Source: UBA10349 sp003485905 (GTDB lineage: Bacteria; Pseudomonadota; Gammaproteobacteria; Arenicellales; Arenicellaceae). Taken from it: a stretch of DNA of 64,000 nt. Positions 34,221-43,317 of the stretch are shown here, one piece after another. Position numbers and translations under genes: made by a program. The DNA lies in assembly GCA_943787185.1 (NCBI GenBank), contig CALSLL010000001.1, positions 682,001 through 746,000 on the forward strand, read 5' to 3'. The first letter of the stretch is position 1. Each line of letters starts with the position of its first letter. The notes beneath the pieces were generated by a model. That model was not told the DNA's origin, searched no databases, and saw only the letters and a program-made list of their open reading frames with translations.

Positions 34221-34262
34221 TAGTTCACAAACAGTGCACTAAAGTTCCGTTTTTGTGAACTA
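34221..34262. repeat. 11-bp inverted repeat with 20-nt loop
   Basis: TAGTTCACAAA (34221-34231) and its exact complement (34252-34262) flank a 20-nt loop. It lies between convergent ends of the DUF6644-like and PepSY genes. No T-tract follows on either strand, so a role as terminator is uncertain. Confidence 0.55.
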
Positions 34263-34273
34263 TCGGGTTAATT

Positions 34274-35254
34274 CTATTTTTTAAGGAAGTGCCTTTTTGT
34301 TGCTTGCCGCCACCAACGTCGTAATACGCGGTTCCACCACATGGTCGCGCCGGTCACAAACATTGCTGCCGGAGCGAGCCCGGCAATGGCCCAAACTGCC
34401 TTGACTGACTGATCACAAAGCCCCGGACCACCACAGGGGATGCCAATACCGTTAATGCGACCGAAATGCAGGAAAGCGAGCCAATAAAGCACGCTATCAA
34501 CGAATCGGTTAGCTGCATTCTCAGTAGTCACGGGTTGTATGGTGTCAGCAAAGTCATAAAAGCTTTGGGGGAAACAAAGATAGATTCCGCTCACGGTAAA
34601 GATCAGGATGAAGCCAAAACTCCAGAACCCCATCATGCTATGTAATTCCCAATTGAATCTTTTCCAACCTACATTTTTGTGCAGAACCAGACTGCTTCGC
34701 CAACGAGAGATCCCTGGCCACCAGATGATAAGGCCGGTAAGAATTACCAGTAGAACAGCGAATGCTGCAATACCATTGATTTTACGGCCCTGATCGCCAG
34801 CGAGAAGATCTGAATGTATTTCCATCAGGTTTGACACTAGCGTGATTCCAGCGGTGCCTGCACTGGCAACATCCTCACCAGTGCGTGCATCAAAACGTCG
34901 TTTTTTGGTTTTGTTGTCTTGCTCTAACCAGATTTCTACTGCCTGTTCAGGATTGTAAGGCCTGCTGATTCGGGTAATCAGGTAGCCGGGATAGGAGCGC
35001 GAAGCTGCCACGGTCAACTGGCTGTCATTTAATATTGGTCCAGCGGCAGTTGAATAAATTGGTTCGGGTGTTGCGATTACAAACAACTCGTTGCGGTATA
35101 CAAGTACGCTGCCTGTAACACTGATAAAAAATATATATAGCCCAACACTAATGGCGCTCCACAGGTGTATTTGAAACAAGACTTTGCGAAACCATAGCTT
35201 TTTTGGTCGATGCAGCCACTGTTGCCAAACTGCTAGATGATTGGTTTTGTTCAT
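34274..35254 (-). CDS. PepSY-associated membrane protein
   Basis: A 326-aa protein of the PepSY-TM (iron-regulated membrane protein) family. It has an N-terminal TM segment after HRPKKLWFRKVLFQIHLWSAISVGLYIFFISVTGSVLVY, a periplasmic PepSY-like loop with RRFDARTGEDV, then three further TM segments with LMEIHSDLLAGDQGRKINGI, LTGLIIWWPGI, WELHSMMGFWSFGFILIFTVSGIYLCFP and MWWNRVLRRWWR. Conserved histidines in HLW, IHSDL and LHSMMG may bind haem or metal. Relatives reduce or help import iron siderophores, or act as ferric reductases; which applies here is not known. No Fur box was found next to it. Confidence 0.88.
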   Translation of the reverse strand: MNKTNHLAVWQQWLHRPKKLWFRKVLFQIHLWSAISVGLYIFFISVTGSVLVYRNELFVIATPEPIYSTAAGPILNDSQLTVAASRSYPGYLITRISRPYNPEQAVEIWLEQDNKTKKRRFDARTGEDVASAGTAGITLVSNLMEIHSDLLAGDQGRKINGIAAFAVLLVILTGLIIWWPGISRWRSSLVLHKNVGWKRFNWELHSMMGFWSFGFILIFTVSGIYLCFPQSFYDFADTIQPVTTENAANRFVDSVLYWLAFLHFGRINGIGIPCGGPGLCDQSVKAVWAIAGLAPAAMFVTGATMWWNRVLRRWWRQATKRHFLKK

Positions 35255-35414
35255 TGGTGCCGAAGAGTTTTACGATAAGTAATCAGTGACGGTTAAATTG
35301 CCCAAAGTGTAGATTAAGTATCCTAAATCAAACTCCTCAGCCTGTTTCTTTTTTTCATCGTCATTTGACTCAGATCAACAAATGGTGGCCCAGGCATCGT
35401 TAGGCTGATCAGAG

Positions 35415-35444
35415 AAAATCAAAGGGGCCAGATTCCATTGGTTT
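35415..35444 (+). repeat. Short dispersed repeat, copy A
   Basis: This 30-nt element, core GGGGCCAGATTCCATTG, is 26/30 identical to the reverse complement of 45676-45705. It sits at the 3' end of the DUF885 gene. The core GGGG(T/C)CAGA recalls sequences around REP-associated elements in gammaproteobacteria. Confidence 0.6.
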
Positions 35445-37339
35445 TAATTGGATTTAACATCCTCAATCCAATTATCGATCTGTCTTTCTAGTATTGATAG
35501 TGGTACAGGCCCGCCACCTAAAACGGTATCGTGGAAACCGCGAATATCGAATTTATCGCCTAATTCGCCTTTGGCTTTATCGCGTAATTCCAAGATTTTT
35601 AGCATGCCAATCTTGTAGCCTGTCGCCTGGCTTGGCCAAACAAAGTAGCGACGTACTTCTGCTCGTATCTGCCCTTCGGCCATCGGAGTATTTTCTTTGA
35701 AGAAGTTAATTGCTTGTTCTTCACTCCAGGCTTGAGCATGAATACCGGTATCTACGACTAGTCGTATTGCACGCCACATTTCGCTGACCAATCGGCCCAG
35801 ATCAGTGTAAGAGTTCTGATAAGCGCCCATTTCCTTTGCCAGTCGTTCAGCATACAAAGCCCACCCTTCTCCGTAACTCACGGACCATCCGAGGGTTCTA
35901 AACTCGGGCACATCTTCCAGCTCTCTAGCAATAGATACCTGCATATGATGACCCGGAACACCCTCATGGTAAGCAATCGCCTCTACCTCGTTTTTTGGCA
36001 CTGAGTTCATATCCGAGAGATGCGAATAAAAGACCCCGGGGCGAGAGCCGTCTTTCGCGCCCGCCATATAGTGCTGTGGTGAGCCAGCTTGTTCTCTAAA
36101 TGCTTCTACTCTTTTTACTTCGAGCTCTGCCTTGGGCAAGATACCAAAATACTCCGGTAGCCTATTCTCCATATCCTCGAGAAATGCAGTAGCATCATCC
36201 AGATACGCTTGGCGGCCGTCATCCGTATTAGGGTACAAAAACTGTGGATCTGTTTCTATAAACCTAAAAAAGTCATCCAGCGAACCATCAAACTCGACCT
36301 CTTGCCGAATACTATCCATTTCTGTGCGTATACGGGCAACTTCATCCAATCCAATATTATGGATCTCTTCGGCGGTAAGGTTGGTGTTAGTGGTATCCGC
36401 CAGGCTCGCATTATAGAAATCAATCCCGTCTGGCAAGGCACTGGCGCCCCTGGCGTCTAGATCCGCATTTTGCTTATCGGTTTCCATCCAACTAATTAAA
36501 GCGTCATAGGCAGGTTCAAATTTCTCTAGCAATGCCTGTTGTGCTGCTGCGCGCAATTCTTCGGCTTGTAGCTGGTCTATTTTTTCAGCCTCCAGCAATG
36601 CCGTGATCTTAGTCTGCGCATCGCTCCATAAAGGGGCATCTGCACTAGTTGAATTATCGAAAGGCGCGCCGGCGAGCAACCTTTTTGAATCTTCAATAAC
36701 GCCGTCATAAGCAAACTGCGGTGGACGCACACCTTCCTGTGCGTGTATTTTTGCCCGCTCCAACAACTGATCTATCGCGCGTGAGATTCCACCTATACGC
36801 GTTATATAAGCCTGCATATCTTCTAATTCGTCTACCTTATGCATGTTAATTAGAAAATTAGGTGCTTGCGTATGGCTACCCCCCATCTGGGTAAAAATAA
36901 AACTACGCCTGCGAAAAGGCTCCATGGCTTTGGCCTTTTCGTAACGGTAGACCCAAAGGTCATAAGAAATCTTCGCATCCTGTGTCAGGGCACTATAGTC
37001 AAAATTGGATGTTAGCTCGGCTACCGTGTTTGCACGCCATTGCAGCATGTCTTGTTCTGCCTGCTCACTAAAATCGTCAATCTGATCGTATAGCTTCTTA
37101 GATCCCAATCCAGTCAGGGTCATGGGTGACCTAGACAACTCCTCGTCGTATTGCTCTGCAAACCACCGGTTGAGTCGATCGGTCTCAGACGCAGTATCGT
37201 TTCGATCTGCAAGCTCCTGGCCGGGTTGGGTGGTCTGAGAAACATCGCAAGCTGTCACAGATAGAGCAACAACAAATGCGATCACCCACTGAACACAAAT
37301 ATTGGAGGAATTGTTCTTGTTCATCGCTCGGTTATTCAT
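35444..37339 (-). CDS. DUF885 family lipoprotein, probable metallopeptidase-like
   Basis: A 631-aa protein. The signal peptide ends in a lipobox (SVTAC) so it is probably a lipoprotein. DUF885 proteins carry a thermolysin-like HExxH-type variant; here the zinc motif reads AYHEGVPGHHMQVSIA, followed by the second region FRTLGWSVSYGEGWALYAERLAKEMG and RLVVDTGIHAQAWSEEQAINFF. YDEELSRSPMTLTGLG near the start is typical. I kept the first ATG (GGAG 8 nt upstream); a second lies 15 nt later. Peptide or amino-acid-conjugate substrates are inferred from the family only. Confidence 0.9.
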   Translation of the reverse strand: MNNRAMNKNNSSNICVQWVIAFVVALSVTACDVSQTTQPGQELADRNDTASETDRLNRWFAEQYDEELSRSPMTLTGLGSKKLYDQIDDFSEQAEQDMLQWRANTVAELTSNFDYSALTQDAKISYDLWVYRYEKAKAMEPFRRRSFIFTQMGGSHTQAPNFLINMHKVDELEDMQAYITRIGGISRAIDQLLERAKIHAQEGVRPPQFAYDGVIEDSKRLLAGAPFDNSTSADAPLWSDAQTKITALLEAEKIDQLQAEELRAAAQQALLEKFEPAYDALISWMETDKQNADLDARGASALPDGIDFYNASLADTTNTNLTAEEIHNIGLDEVARIRTEMDSIRQEVEFDGSLDDFFRFIETDPQFLYPNTDDGRQAYLDDATAFLEDMENRLPEYFGILPKAELEVKRVEAFREQAGSPQHYMAGAKDGSRPGVFYSHLSDMNSVPKNEVEAIAYHEGVPGHHMQVSIARELEDVPEFRTLGWSVSYGEGWALYAERLAKEMGAYQNSYTDLGRLVSEMWRAIRLVVDTGIHAQAWSEEQAINFFKENTPMAEGQIRAEVRRYFVWPSQATGYKIGMLKILELRDKAKGELGDKFDIRGFHDTVLGGGPVPLSILERQIDNWIEDVKSN

Positions 37340-37406
37340 TTTAAACGCTCCACATTGTGAGAGATGATCTTAACGCAGTTGAGCGATTGCTTTGAGCAAT
37401 CAATAT

Positions 37407-38042
37407 TCATTTCGGTTTAGTCTGTCTAACGATTTCTGACATTTCTTTATCCACTGTGCTCTTCGATTCATTCAATCCCTTGGCTACACCCAGTCGGTTC
37501 TTGTCGGGCTGGTTCTGGCTTACTTTTGATTTAAAAATAATCTCGGTAATCTCTATTTCTATCCCCACCAACACTTTTAGCATTCGAGTGGTGAACTCTT
37601 GAGGTACATCAGTTACCCGCCAAGGATCAGAGAATTTTGATTCATTGTGATCCGTCAGTAACTCGATTTTTGCCAGCACCCAATCGGGGTCATCGATTAT
37701 TCGAAGGTCTCCATGAATATGCACTACTTGGTAATTCCATGTTGGTACCACCTCTCCAGTTTCTTTTTTGGTCGGGTACCAGCTTGGGGTAATGTAACTG
37801 TTTGGCCCATGAAATATTGCTAGCGTTTCAGATACAACCTTTGTTGCAGTAAGTGGATTGGCACGCGGAGCATGACCAAGCAGCATGCCATTTGTCCCTT
37901 TGTCAGGCTCCAGGTAGAACGGTATGTGATTGGCATTTAACGCATCATCAGAATTCAGGACTAAGGTCGCTAACGGGTTCTCACGAATAAGATCGAAGGC
38001 CTTGATCCTGTCGGTTTCTTCAAAATGTTTCGGCAAATACAT
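37407..38042 (-). CDS. paiB: PaiB family FMN-binding regulator/flavoprotein
   Basis: A 211-aa split-barrel FMN-binding protein. Family signatures: MYLPKHFEETDRIKAFDLIRENPLATLV, ANHIPFYLEP, GHAPRANPL, FHGPNSYITPSWYPTKKETGEVVPTWNYQVVHIHG. PaiB was described as a negative regulator of sporulation and protease genes in Bacillus; in proteobacteria its role is unclear and the FMN domain suggests a redox function. It is divergent from the small Fur-controlled gene and its start is about 75 nt from the Fur box. Confidence 0.92.
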   Translation of the reverse strand: MYLPKHFEETDRIKAFDLIRENPLATLVLNSDDALNANHIPFYLEPDKGTNGMLLGHAPRANPLTATKVVSETLAIFHGPNSYITPSWYPTKKETGEVVPTWNYQVVHIHGDLRIIDDPDWVLAKIELLTDHNESKFSDPWRVTDVPQEFTTRMLKVLVGIEIEITEIIFKSKVSQNQPDKNRLGVAKGLNESKSTVDKEMSEIVRQTKPK

Positions 38043-38116
38043 AGACGATAGTTCTAGTTAGTTTCGAGATAAACAGAGTTATTGATTCTAATATCAAACT
38101 AATTAAATAGGAGTGC

Positions 38117-38146
38117 TTGACCTGTTAAATGATAATGATTATCATT
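38117..38146 (+). promoter_or_regulatory. Fur-controlled sigma-70 promoter
   Basis: TTGACC (38117-38122) and TATCAT (38140-38145) are 17 bp apart. A perfect 19-bp palindrome AATGATAATGATTATCATT (38128-38146) covers the spacer and the -10; it holds GATAATGATTATCATT, 15/16 to the Fur consensus over this stretch. Predicted start near 38152, 39 nt before the ATG at 38191. Confidence 0.8.
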
Positions 38147-38190
38147 CGCATTAATGAAGCTGATTAAAATTTACTGCTTGGGGACACCGA

Positions 38191-38412
38191 ATGAGTTACT
38201 ACATTAATGCATGGCTTGAAAATGGCGACCCGCGTTTGCAAATAATCGATGCTCAATCCAAATCTGTTTGTGTGTCTTGGGACTATCTAGCGCCTAAAAA
38301 TGCAGAAAATAAAGACAAGAACGAAATACAAAGATTGTTCAAAGAATTATTAATGCTGACTTGTAAGCACAAAGTCACGAACGCACGAATATTTGAAATC
38401 AAACAATCCTAA
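38191..38412 (+). CDS. Small orphan protein behind a Fur box
   Basis: A 73-aa cytoplasmic protein: MSYYINAWLENGDPRLQIID, then VCVSWDYLAP and IQRLFKELLMLTCKHKVTNARIF. Two cysteines; no signal peptide or TM segment; a helix at about 48-62. GGGGA lies about 10 nt before the ATG. It is single and flanked by paiB (divergent) and a VOC gene (convergent). I do not recognise the family. The Fur box implies expression on iron starvation; function unknown. Confidence 0.7.
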   Translation: MSYYINAWLENGDPRLQIIDAQSKSVCVSWDYLAPKNAENKDKNEIQRLFKELLMLTCKHKVTNARIFEIKQS

Positions 38413-38448
38413 GCGTGGGGCTTCTTTAGGCTTTTTCTCCCGCTCGGA

Positions 38449-39249
38449 TTAGTAACGGTCCAAACCTTCGGTTAGCTCGATTGAAACTCCTGACGGATCA
38501 GTAATGAACGCGAGTTTTAGTTCTAAAGCCTCGACCTCACGATACTCAACATCAAACGCAATGCCCTTCGATTTGAGATTCTCACAAAAAGCTTGCAGAT
38601 CGTCGACTTCAAAGCCGATGTGATCAATGGCGCGGCCGCTGGTACCAACGGTAGCAACGTCTGAAGTTGCAAAACTCATATTCATACCCGGAACGTTGGT
38701 GGTCGTCTTTATGCGACCGCGTGGACGAATTTCGAGATCGAAGACGTCCACGTACCAATCCAGCAACTCCTCGAATGTATCCGTCAAAAAATGAATGTGA
38801 TAGCCAGAAACCTCGACTGGTAGCATTTGGTCTTCTTGAAGTTCAACCCATACACCATCTGGCATTGTTACGTATGCATTGGGCTGACCTTCGGCTCCGT
38901 TGAACTCTCGGTCGACCGAATAGCCTGCTGCGCGCCACTTCGCAAGAAACTTCGCCAGGTTCCGAACTTTAAAACCGAAGTGATTCATAACCGAACCCTG
39001 CGAGCCGTCGGTTGGTTCTTGTTCTCTGAGTGCTAGAAGAAAGCCAGGGAACTTCACCATGGTCAGTTGCCCTTTTTGCACAACAGCACCGTCGAAGTGC
39101 TCCACCCAAAGTTGCTTGTGGAGATCAATGTCAGAAACATTTAAATGCACATGGCCAAAGGCCAAACCTGCGTCGTTTGGTACGGCAAGCTGAGCCTGCA
39201 ATGGCGAAGCCAGGGTCAGTAGGATAAAGATGCTTATAAGTCTTCTCAT
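38449..39249 (-). CDS. Exported protein with two VOC domains
   Basis: A 266-aa protein with signal peptide (MRRLISIFILLTLASPLQA) and two glyoxalase/dioxygenase modules: FGHVHLNVSDIDLHKQLWVEHF ... MNHFGFKVRN ... MPDGVWVELQED, and YHIHFLTDTFEELLDWYVDVF ... IDHIGFEVDDLQAF ... FITDPSGVSIELTEGL. Metal-ligand His and Glu are kept in both. Export of a VOC protein is less common and suggests a periplasmic substrate. Its ATG overlaps the stop of the upstream MBL gene (TAATG), so the two are coupled. Confidence 0.88.
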   Translation of the reverse strand: MRRLISIFILLTLASPLQAQLAVPNDAGLAFGHVHLNVSDIDLHKQLWVEHFDGAVVQKGQLTMVKFPGFLLALREQEPTDGSQGSVMNHFGFKVRNLAKFLAKWRAAGYSVDREFNGAEGQPNAYVTMPDGVWVELQEDQMLPVEVSGYHIHFLTDTFEELLDWYVDVFDLEIRPRGRIKTTTNVPGMNMSFATSDVATVGTSGRAIDHIGFEVDDLQAFCENLKSKGIAFDVEYREVEALELKLAFITDPSGVSIELTEGLDRY

Positions 39250-40316
39250 TATTTCACCGGGTAATGTTTGCTGAAGTCATTGCGGCTATTGGTCACGGTA
39301 AAGCTCCCGTCAGGCTTGGCAGAAAACTTGATGTAGTGCCCAACATGGCCAGGCGCGGCATCGAGATTTGCGATGAACTGCTCGGGTGAATTATCGCTCT
39401 CGGCGGCATTTTGCGTTGAGAAATGCGTTTGCCACAAGTCCTCAAAACCCGGGGAGTTATGCAGCGTCTCGAAAGTATCCGCATGCCCACCTTTCACCGC
39501 AGCGTTATTCATCACTGCGACCCTGGGCTGAACCGCGTGCACCATTACCGGGTTAGACCCCCAACGATCACCGTGCCCTGAGGTGTGATAAACATCGACG
39601 GTACCAAGCAGGTTGTTCGGGCAAACCAATCTTTGTTCTTGATTCCAAGTCATGTCGCTCAGCTCCAAAAAGCTGAAATCGCCAAACCGAACTTCGACTG
39701 CGACGACCTCGTCGTTCTCTACACCACGAACATCATGTTTCGGCGTATGGTCAGCGCATAGTGCATTCTGCGCCCGTGCTCCCGGTAATGCTTCGGTAGT
39801 GACTTCGCCCGACGATGCGACCACGTGCACATCTACTGCTCCAAAAGAAAAGGCTTCACCAGGCTCTGCTTTTCTGGCTTTGGCAAAATTACGGATTTCC
39901 AGATATTTTACAAACGGCCCTCGCTGAAGGGGTTGCAGCTCCGTGGTGTATGGCCCGTGATCAAGAAACTGTCGGATATTTCGAATCGGCAGATTGGGCA
40001 GGTTTGCTGCGTTCCCGACATGGTCGCGATGATTATGTGAAATGATGACATAATCGAGCACGGGTATTTTTGTCTCTTCGACCAAGCTAAGGATACGTTT
40101 GTAATCACGCTCGTTAGCCGCCTCATCGCCGCCGCCAGTATCGAATAGCATGGCCTCCCCGGTTGGCGCGATATAAAGAACGGATTCGCCGCCTTCGGTA
40201 TCCAGAACGTAGATGTCCAGAGTTTCTTCCGGGTCTGTCTGGTCTTGCGAGTAAACGACGCCAATCGGCGTTGTGGATAATGCCAAGCCCACCAGAAAAT
40301 GCGATATCTTGTGCAT
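39249..40316 (-). CDS. Exported metallo-beta-lactamase-fold hydrolase
   Basis: About 355 aa with signal peptide (MHKISHFLVGLALSTTPIGVVYS). MBL motifs: LDTEGGESVLYIAPTGEAMLFDTG, the metal cluster ISHNHRDHVGNAANLP (HxHxDH), FSFLELSDMTWNQE and TSGHGDRWGSNPVMVHAV. The pattern is that of the ComEC-C/RNase Z-like competence-type hydrolases, but the reaction is not known. The ATG at 40316 follows GGGAGG by about 5 nt; the longer frame begins 15 nt earlier. Translationally coupled to the double-VOC gene. Confidence 0.85.
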   Translation of the reverse strand: MHKISHFLVGLALSTTPIGVVYSQDQTDPEETLDIYVLDTEGGESVLYIAPTGEAMLFDTGGGDEAANERDYKRILSLVEETKIPVLDYVIISHNHRDHVGNAANLPNLPIRNIRQFLDHGPYTTELQPLQRGPFVKYLEIRNFAKARKAEPGEAFSFGAVDVHVVASSGEVTTEALPGARAQNALCADHTPKHDVRGVENDEVVAVEVRFGDFSFLELSDMTWNQEQRLVCPNNLLGTVDVYHTSGHGDRWGSNPVMVHAVQPRVAVMNNAAVKGGHADTFETLHNSPGFEDLWQTHFSTQNAAESDNSPEQFIANLDAAPGHVGHYIKFSAKPDGSFTVTNSRNDFSKHYPVK

Positions 40317-40450
40317 GCAGCCTCCCATCACGATGAAATATCTGTAGTATAAAGTATATGCTCAGCAGTAGAGCTTAGGCAGATTAAAGAGTGAACAACC
40401 GATTTTTAGATTTTTGTGTTTAAAAAGAAATGAAGGAAGGAGAGATTGAA

Positions 40451-41482
40451 ATGAGAAATATGAATAGTAGTTCCCTGACAACCGCATTGTCTATTTTTAC
40501 CGCTATGGTCCTTACCTTGGGTATGGTAGGCCAAGCGAGCGCTCAAGAAGAACCCACGCGTTCTTTTACCGAAGTCGCGGAGAATCTGTACCGGGTGCAG
40601 AACAATGGTCATTACACGATGGCTCTGATTACCGATGATGGCGCGATTATTACTGACCCGATCAATCGAGATTTTTCTACCTGGCTCAAGGGTGAGTTAA
40701 CCGAGCGGTTTGATGCCGAAGTAAAATACGTGCTCTATCGTCACCACCACTGGGATCATGCCTCTGGTGGCGGTGTGTTTGAAGATACCGCATAGTTTGT
40801 TGGGCACGAGAACATGGCACATCACCTAGACCTTCCGGCCGCTGATACTGCCCTGCCTGCCAATGCAGCGAGCTTGGATGCCAACGGTAATGGCCAGCTT
40901 GAACACTCTGAGGCTGCTGAAGACTATGCCAATAACTTCGACCTTTATGATGCGGATGGAGACGAGACCATTAGCGGTGCAGAGGCTGTCAGAGGGAAAC
41001 TGAGCGATGTGCGTTTACCTGGATTGGTGTATCACGACAATATGAGCGTCACTTTGGGCGGGCAGACGGTCGAACTAATCTATACCGGCAACATGACGCA
41101 TACCGATGATATGAGCATCATTCGATTTCCTGCGCAGAGCACTATATTTGTCGTGGATTGGCTGAGCCCAAGGCGCGTACCGTTCGGCACATTGGGATCA
41201 GGTAATTTGGATGGCTGGCTAAACGCTATCCGCTTTGCCGAAGCGCTTGATTACGATGTGGCTGCTGGCGGTCACGGAGTAGTTGGTACCAAGGCTGACA
41301 TCACAGACATTCGTCATTATCTCGAAGAAATGAGAGATTTGGTTGTTGCTGGAATGGCCGCCGGTGACTCTCTGGAAGACATGCAGGCAAGCATACTGAT
41401 CGAGCGTTACAGCGATTGGATCAATCACGATCGCTGGGTAACTCTCAATGTGGAAGGTATGTACAACATATTGAGTCAGTAG
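40451..41482 (+). pseudogene. Exported metallo-beta-lactamase-fold protein with EF-hand insertion, interrupted by an in-frame amber codon
   Basis: A single frame of 343 codons is broken by one TAG at 40793-40795. Before it: signal peptide (ends GQASA), VAENLYRVQNNGHYTMALITDDGAIITDPIN and the metal cluster YRHHHWDHASGG. After it, in the same frame: FVGHENMAHHL, then two EF-hand loops DANGNGQLEHSE and DADGDETISGAE, then VELIYTGNMTHTDDMSI, FVVDWLSPRRVPFG and GGHGVVG. CAG to TAG would restore Gln. The two halves only make sense together, so this is a nonsense mutation, a sequencing error or a readthrough case. The start at 40451 follows GGAG by 8-9 nt. EF-hands suggest calcium stabilisation outside the cytoplasm. 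Confidence 0.85.
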
Positions 41483-41542
41483 CCATCTAGTAAAAACCTG
41501 GCTTATAGAAAACCACTACAAAAGGAGCTTCGAGGAATTTCG

Positions 41543-43240
41543 ATGCGAAAAACACAGTATCTCAATGGTCTTGTCACAATCGCAGTGCTCACCGGTATTG
41601 CGACGCAAGCTAGCGGGCAGATCGGCGACCCACAAATGTGCGAGAACCTGGTCGAGGTATCAATTGCTAACGATTTAGTTAGGCTACCAATTGGTGATAT
41701 CACACTGACCTCGGCCGCGTATGTCCCGGCAGTAGAACGAACGACCGCAGAGAACGGCGAAGTTGTGCTCGAACTGCCAATTCACTTTCGCGTACAAGGT
41801 GAAATTGCATCGGTAGACGCGCAAGCACCGTCTATTCAATTCAACGTAAACCTACCGGCCGACTGGAACGGAAAAGCGCTTCAGTCGGGAGGCGGTGGTT
41901 TGGGCGGCAGCCGGAATACTTCTCCGAGAACCAAAGCCTCAGGCCGGTTCGATCCACAGCCCTATAACGACACTTACCCGCTAACCGATGGTTACGCAAC
42001 ATTCGGCGGAGACGAAGGTCACCAAGGTGGCGACGTTGGATTCATGTACAACGATGAAGCACTGCGTAACTGGGCAGGCGATTCATTAGTAAAAATTCGT
42101 GATGTCGCGGTCGCACTTATCGACCAGGCTTACGGGCGTGAGCCTGACTATGTTTACTTTAGCGGCGAATCCGCCGGTGGGCGGGAAGCTGTAATCGTAA
42201 CCCAGCGTTTCCCGGATGCTTATGACGGCGCGATTGCGGTGACACCAGTACTCGGCTGGACCTATATACATATAGCCGACAACCGTATGCGCAGCAAGCT
42301 GATCGACCGCTGGCTGGATGCGGACGCAATTACGCTTATCGCCAACACCACTCGCGAGCTGTGCGACGCGGACGACGGGCTGGTCGACGGCTTCATCGGC
42401 CGTTACATGGAATGCCGCATGGATTCCCAGATAATGCGTTGCCCGGATGGCGCGCCAGGGGACGGCTGCCTATCTGACGAACAAATAGCGGCGCTCGATT
42501 CGATCCGTGAGCCATGGTCGACCAATGTACCGTTCGCCCACGGAATAAACCGATTCCCGGGTTTCGGTGTGACCGGTGATGAGGACAATCCAAATAATCA
42601 ATATTCTTTTTATACGGTTGGTACCAACCCCCCGGAGAATCCGCTCCCCGCGGGACGCGGTTTCCAACGAGGGTTAGGTGCAATCATTAATTTTGGTGCG
42701 GTATGGGTGCGCCACGGTATTGTGCAAGATGAGAGCTTCGATCCGCATCGTTTTTACCCGCCAGCACATTCAAACCGTATTCAATATCTTTCGGGCCTAT
42801 TTGATGCAACAGACCCAGATCTCTCTGCATTTCATAAGCAAGGCGGCAAGCTAATTATCCTGCAGCAATCGGCGGATAATGCCGTAAGCACTCCGATGGT
42901 CGCCGAATATTACCGCAGTGTAGTGGCAGAGCTCGGCCCAGACACTACCGAAGATGTTATGCGGCTTTACGTAGGACCAGGCGGCACGCATAACGGCAAC
43001 GGCGTTGCACAAGTCGATGCATTAGGTTTACTAGAGGGGTGGGTCGAAAACGGAGATGCGCCACCCGAAGCTATCCCGGTCCACGACGTTGATCCCACGA
43101 CACTTGAACTGAAGCGTTCTATGCTCGCCTGCGTATATCCAAGGTTCACGCAATACGACGGAACCGGAGATATTAACGACTCGTCCAGCTACATTTGCGC
43201 CGAACGGCGCGACCCGCTGGCCCATCGATCAGCGCGCTAA
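41543..43240 (+). CDS. Tannase/feruloyl esterase family protein
   Basis: A 565-aa exported esterase (signal peptide ends QASG). Family features: CENLVEV near the N terminus, NLPADWNGKALQSGGGGLGG, GYATFGGDEGHQG, nucleophile Ser in YFSGESAGGREAVIVTQRFPDAYDGAIA, Asp in LIILQQSADNAVS and His in GPGGTHNGNG. Most members have Cys before the Ser and Cys after the His (the CS-D-HC disulfide); here both are replaced (GES, THN), a matched loss. It hydrolyses ester bonds of phenolic acids if active. It lies 60 nt after the interrupted MBL gene and leads a five-gene plus-strand run. Confidence 0.88.
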   Translation: MRKTQYLNGLVTIAVLTGIATQASGQIGDPQMCENLVEVSIANDLVRLPIGDITLTSAAYVPAVERTTAENGEVVLELPIHFRVQGEIASVDAQAPSIQFNVNLPADWNGKALQSGGGGLGGSRNTSPRTKASGRFDPQPYNDTYPLTDGYATFGGDEGHQGGDVGFMYNDEALRNWAGDSLVKIRDVAVALIDQAYGREPDYVYFSGESAGGREAVIVTQRFPDAYDGAIAVTPVLGWTYIHIADNRMRSKLIDRWLDADAITLIANTTRELCDADDGLVDGFIGRYMECRMDSQIMRCPDGAPGDGCLSDEQIAALDSIREPWSTNVPFAHGINRFPGFGVTGDEDNPNNQYSFYTVGTNPPENPLPAGRGFQRGLGAIINFGAVWVRHGIVQDESFDPHRFYPPAHSNRIQYLSGLFDATDPDLSAFHKQGGKLIILQQSADNAVSTPMVAEYYRSVVAELGPDTTEDVMRLYVGPGGTHNGNGVAQVDALGLLEGWVENGDAPPEAIPVHDVDPTTLELKRSMLACVYPRFTQYDGTGDINDSSSYICAERRDPLAHRSAR

Positions 43241-43317
43241 CGCTTTATAGATCTAAAGTGGTTGCTGAATTAAACGATTAAAGGTTATGCAAGTAACCAC
43301 AATTTCTAGAGGTATTT

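Noticed and set aside
42393..42683. 96-codon minus-strand frame inside the tannase gene
   Set aside because: It is a shadow frame; the plus strand encodes a continuous tannase-family protein.
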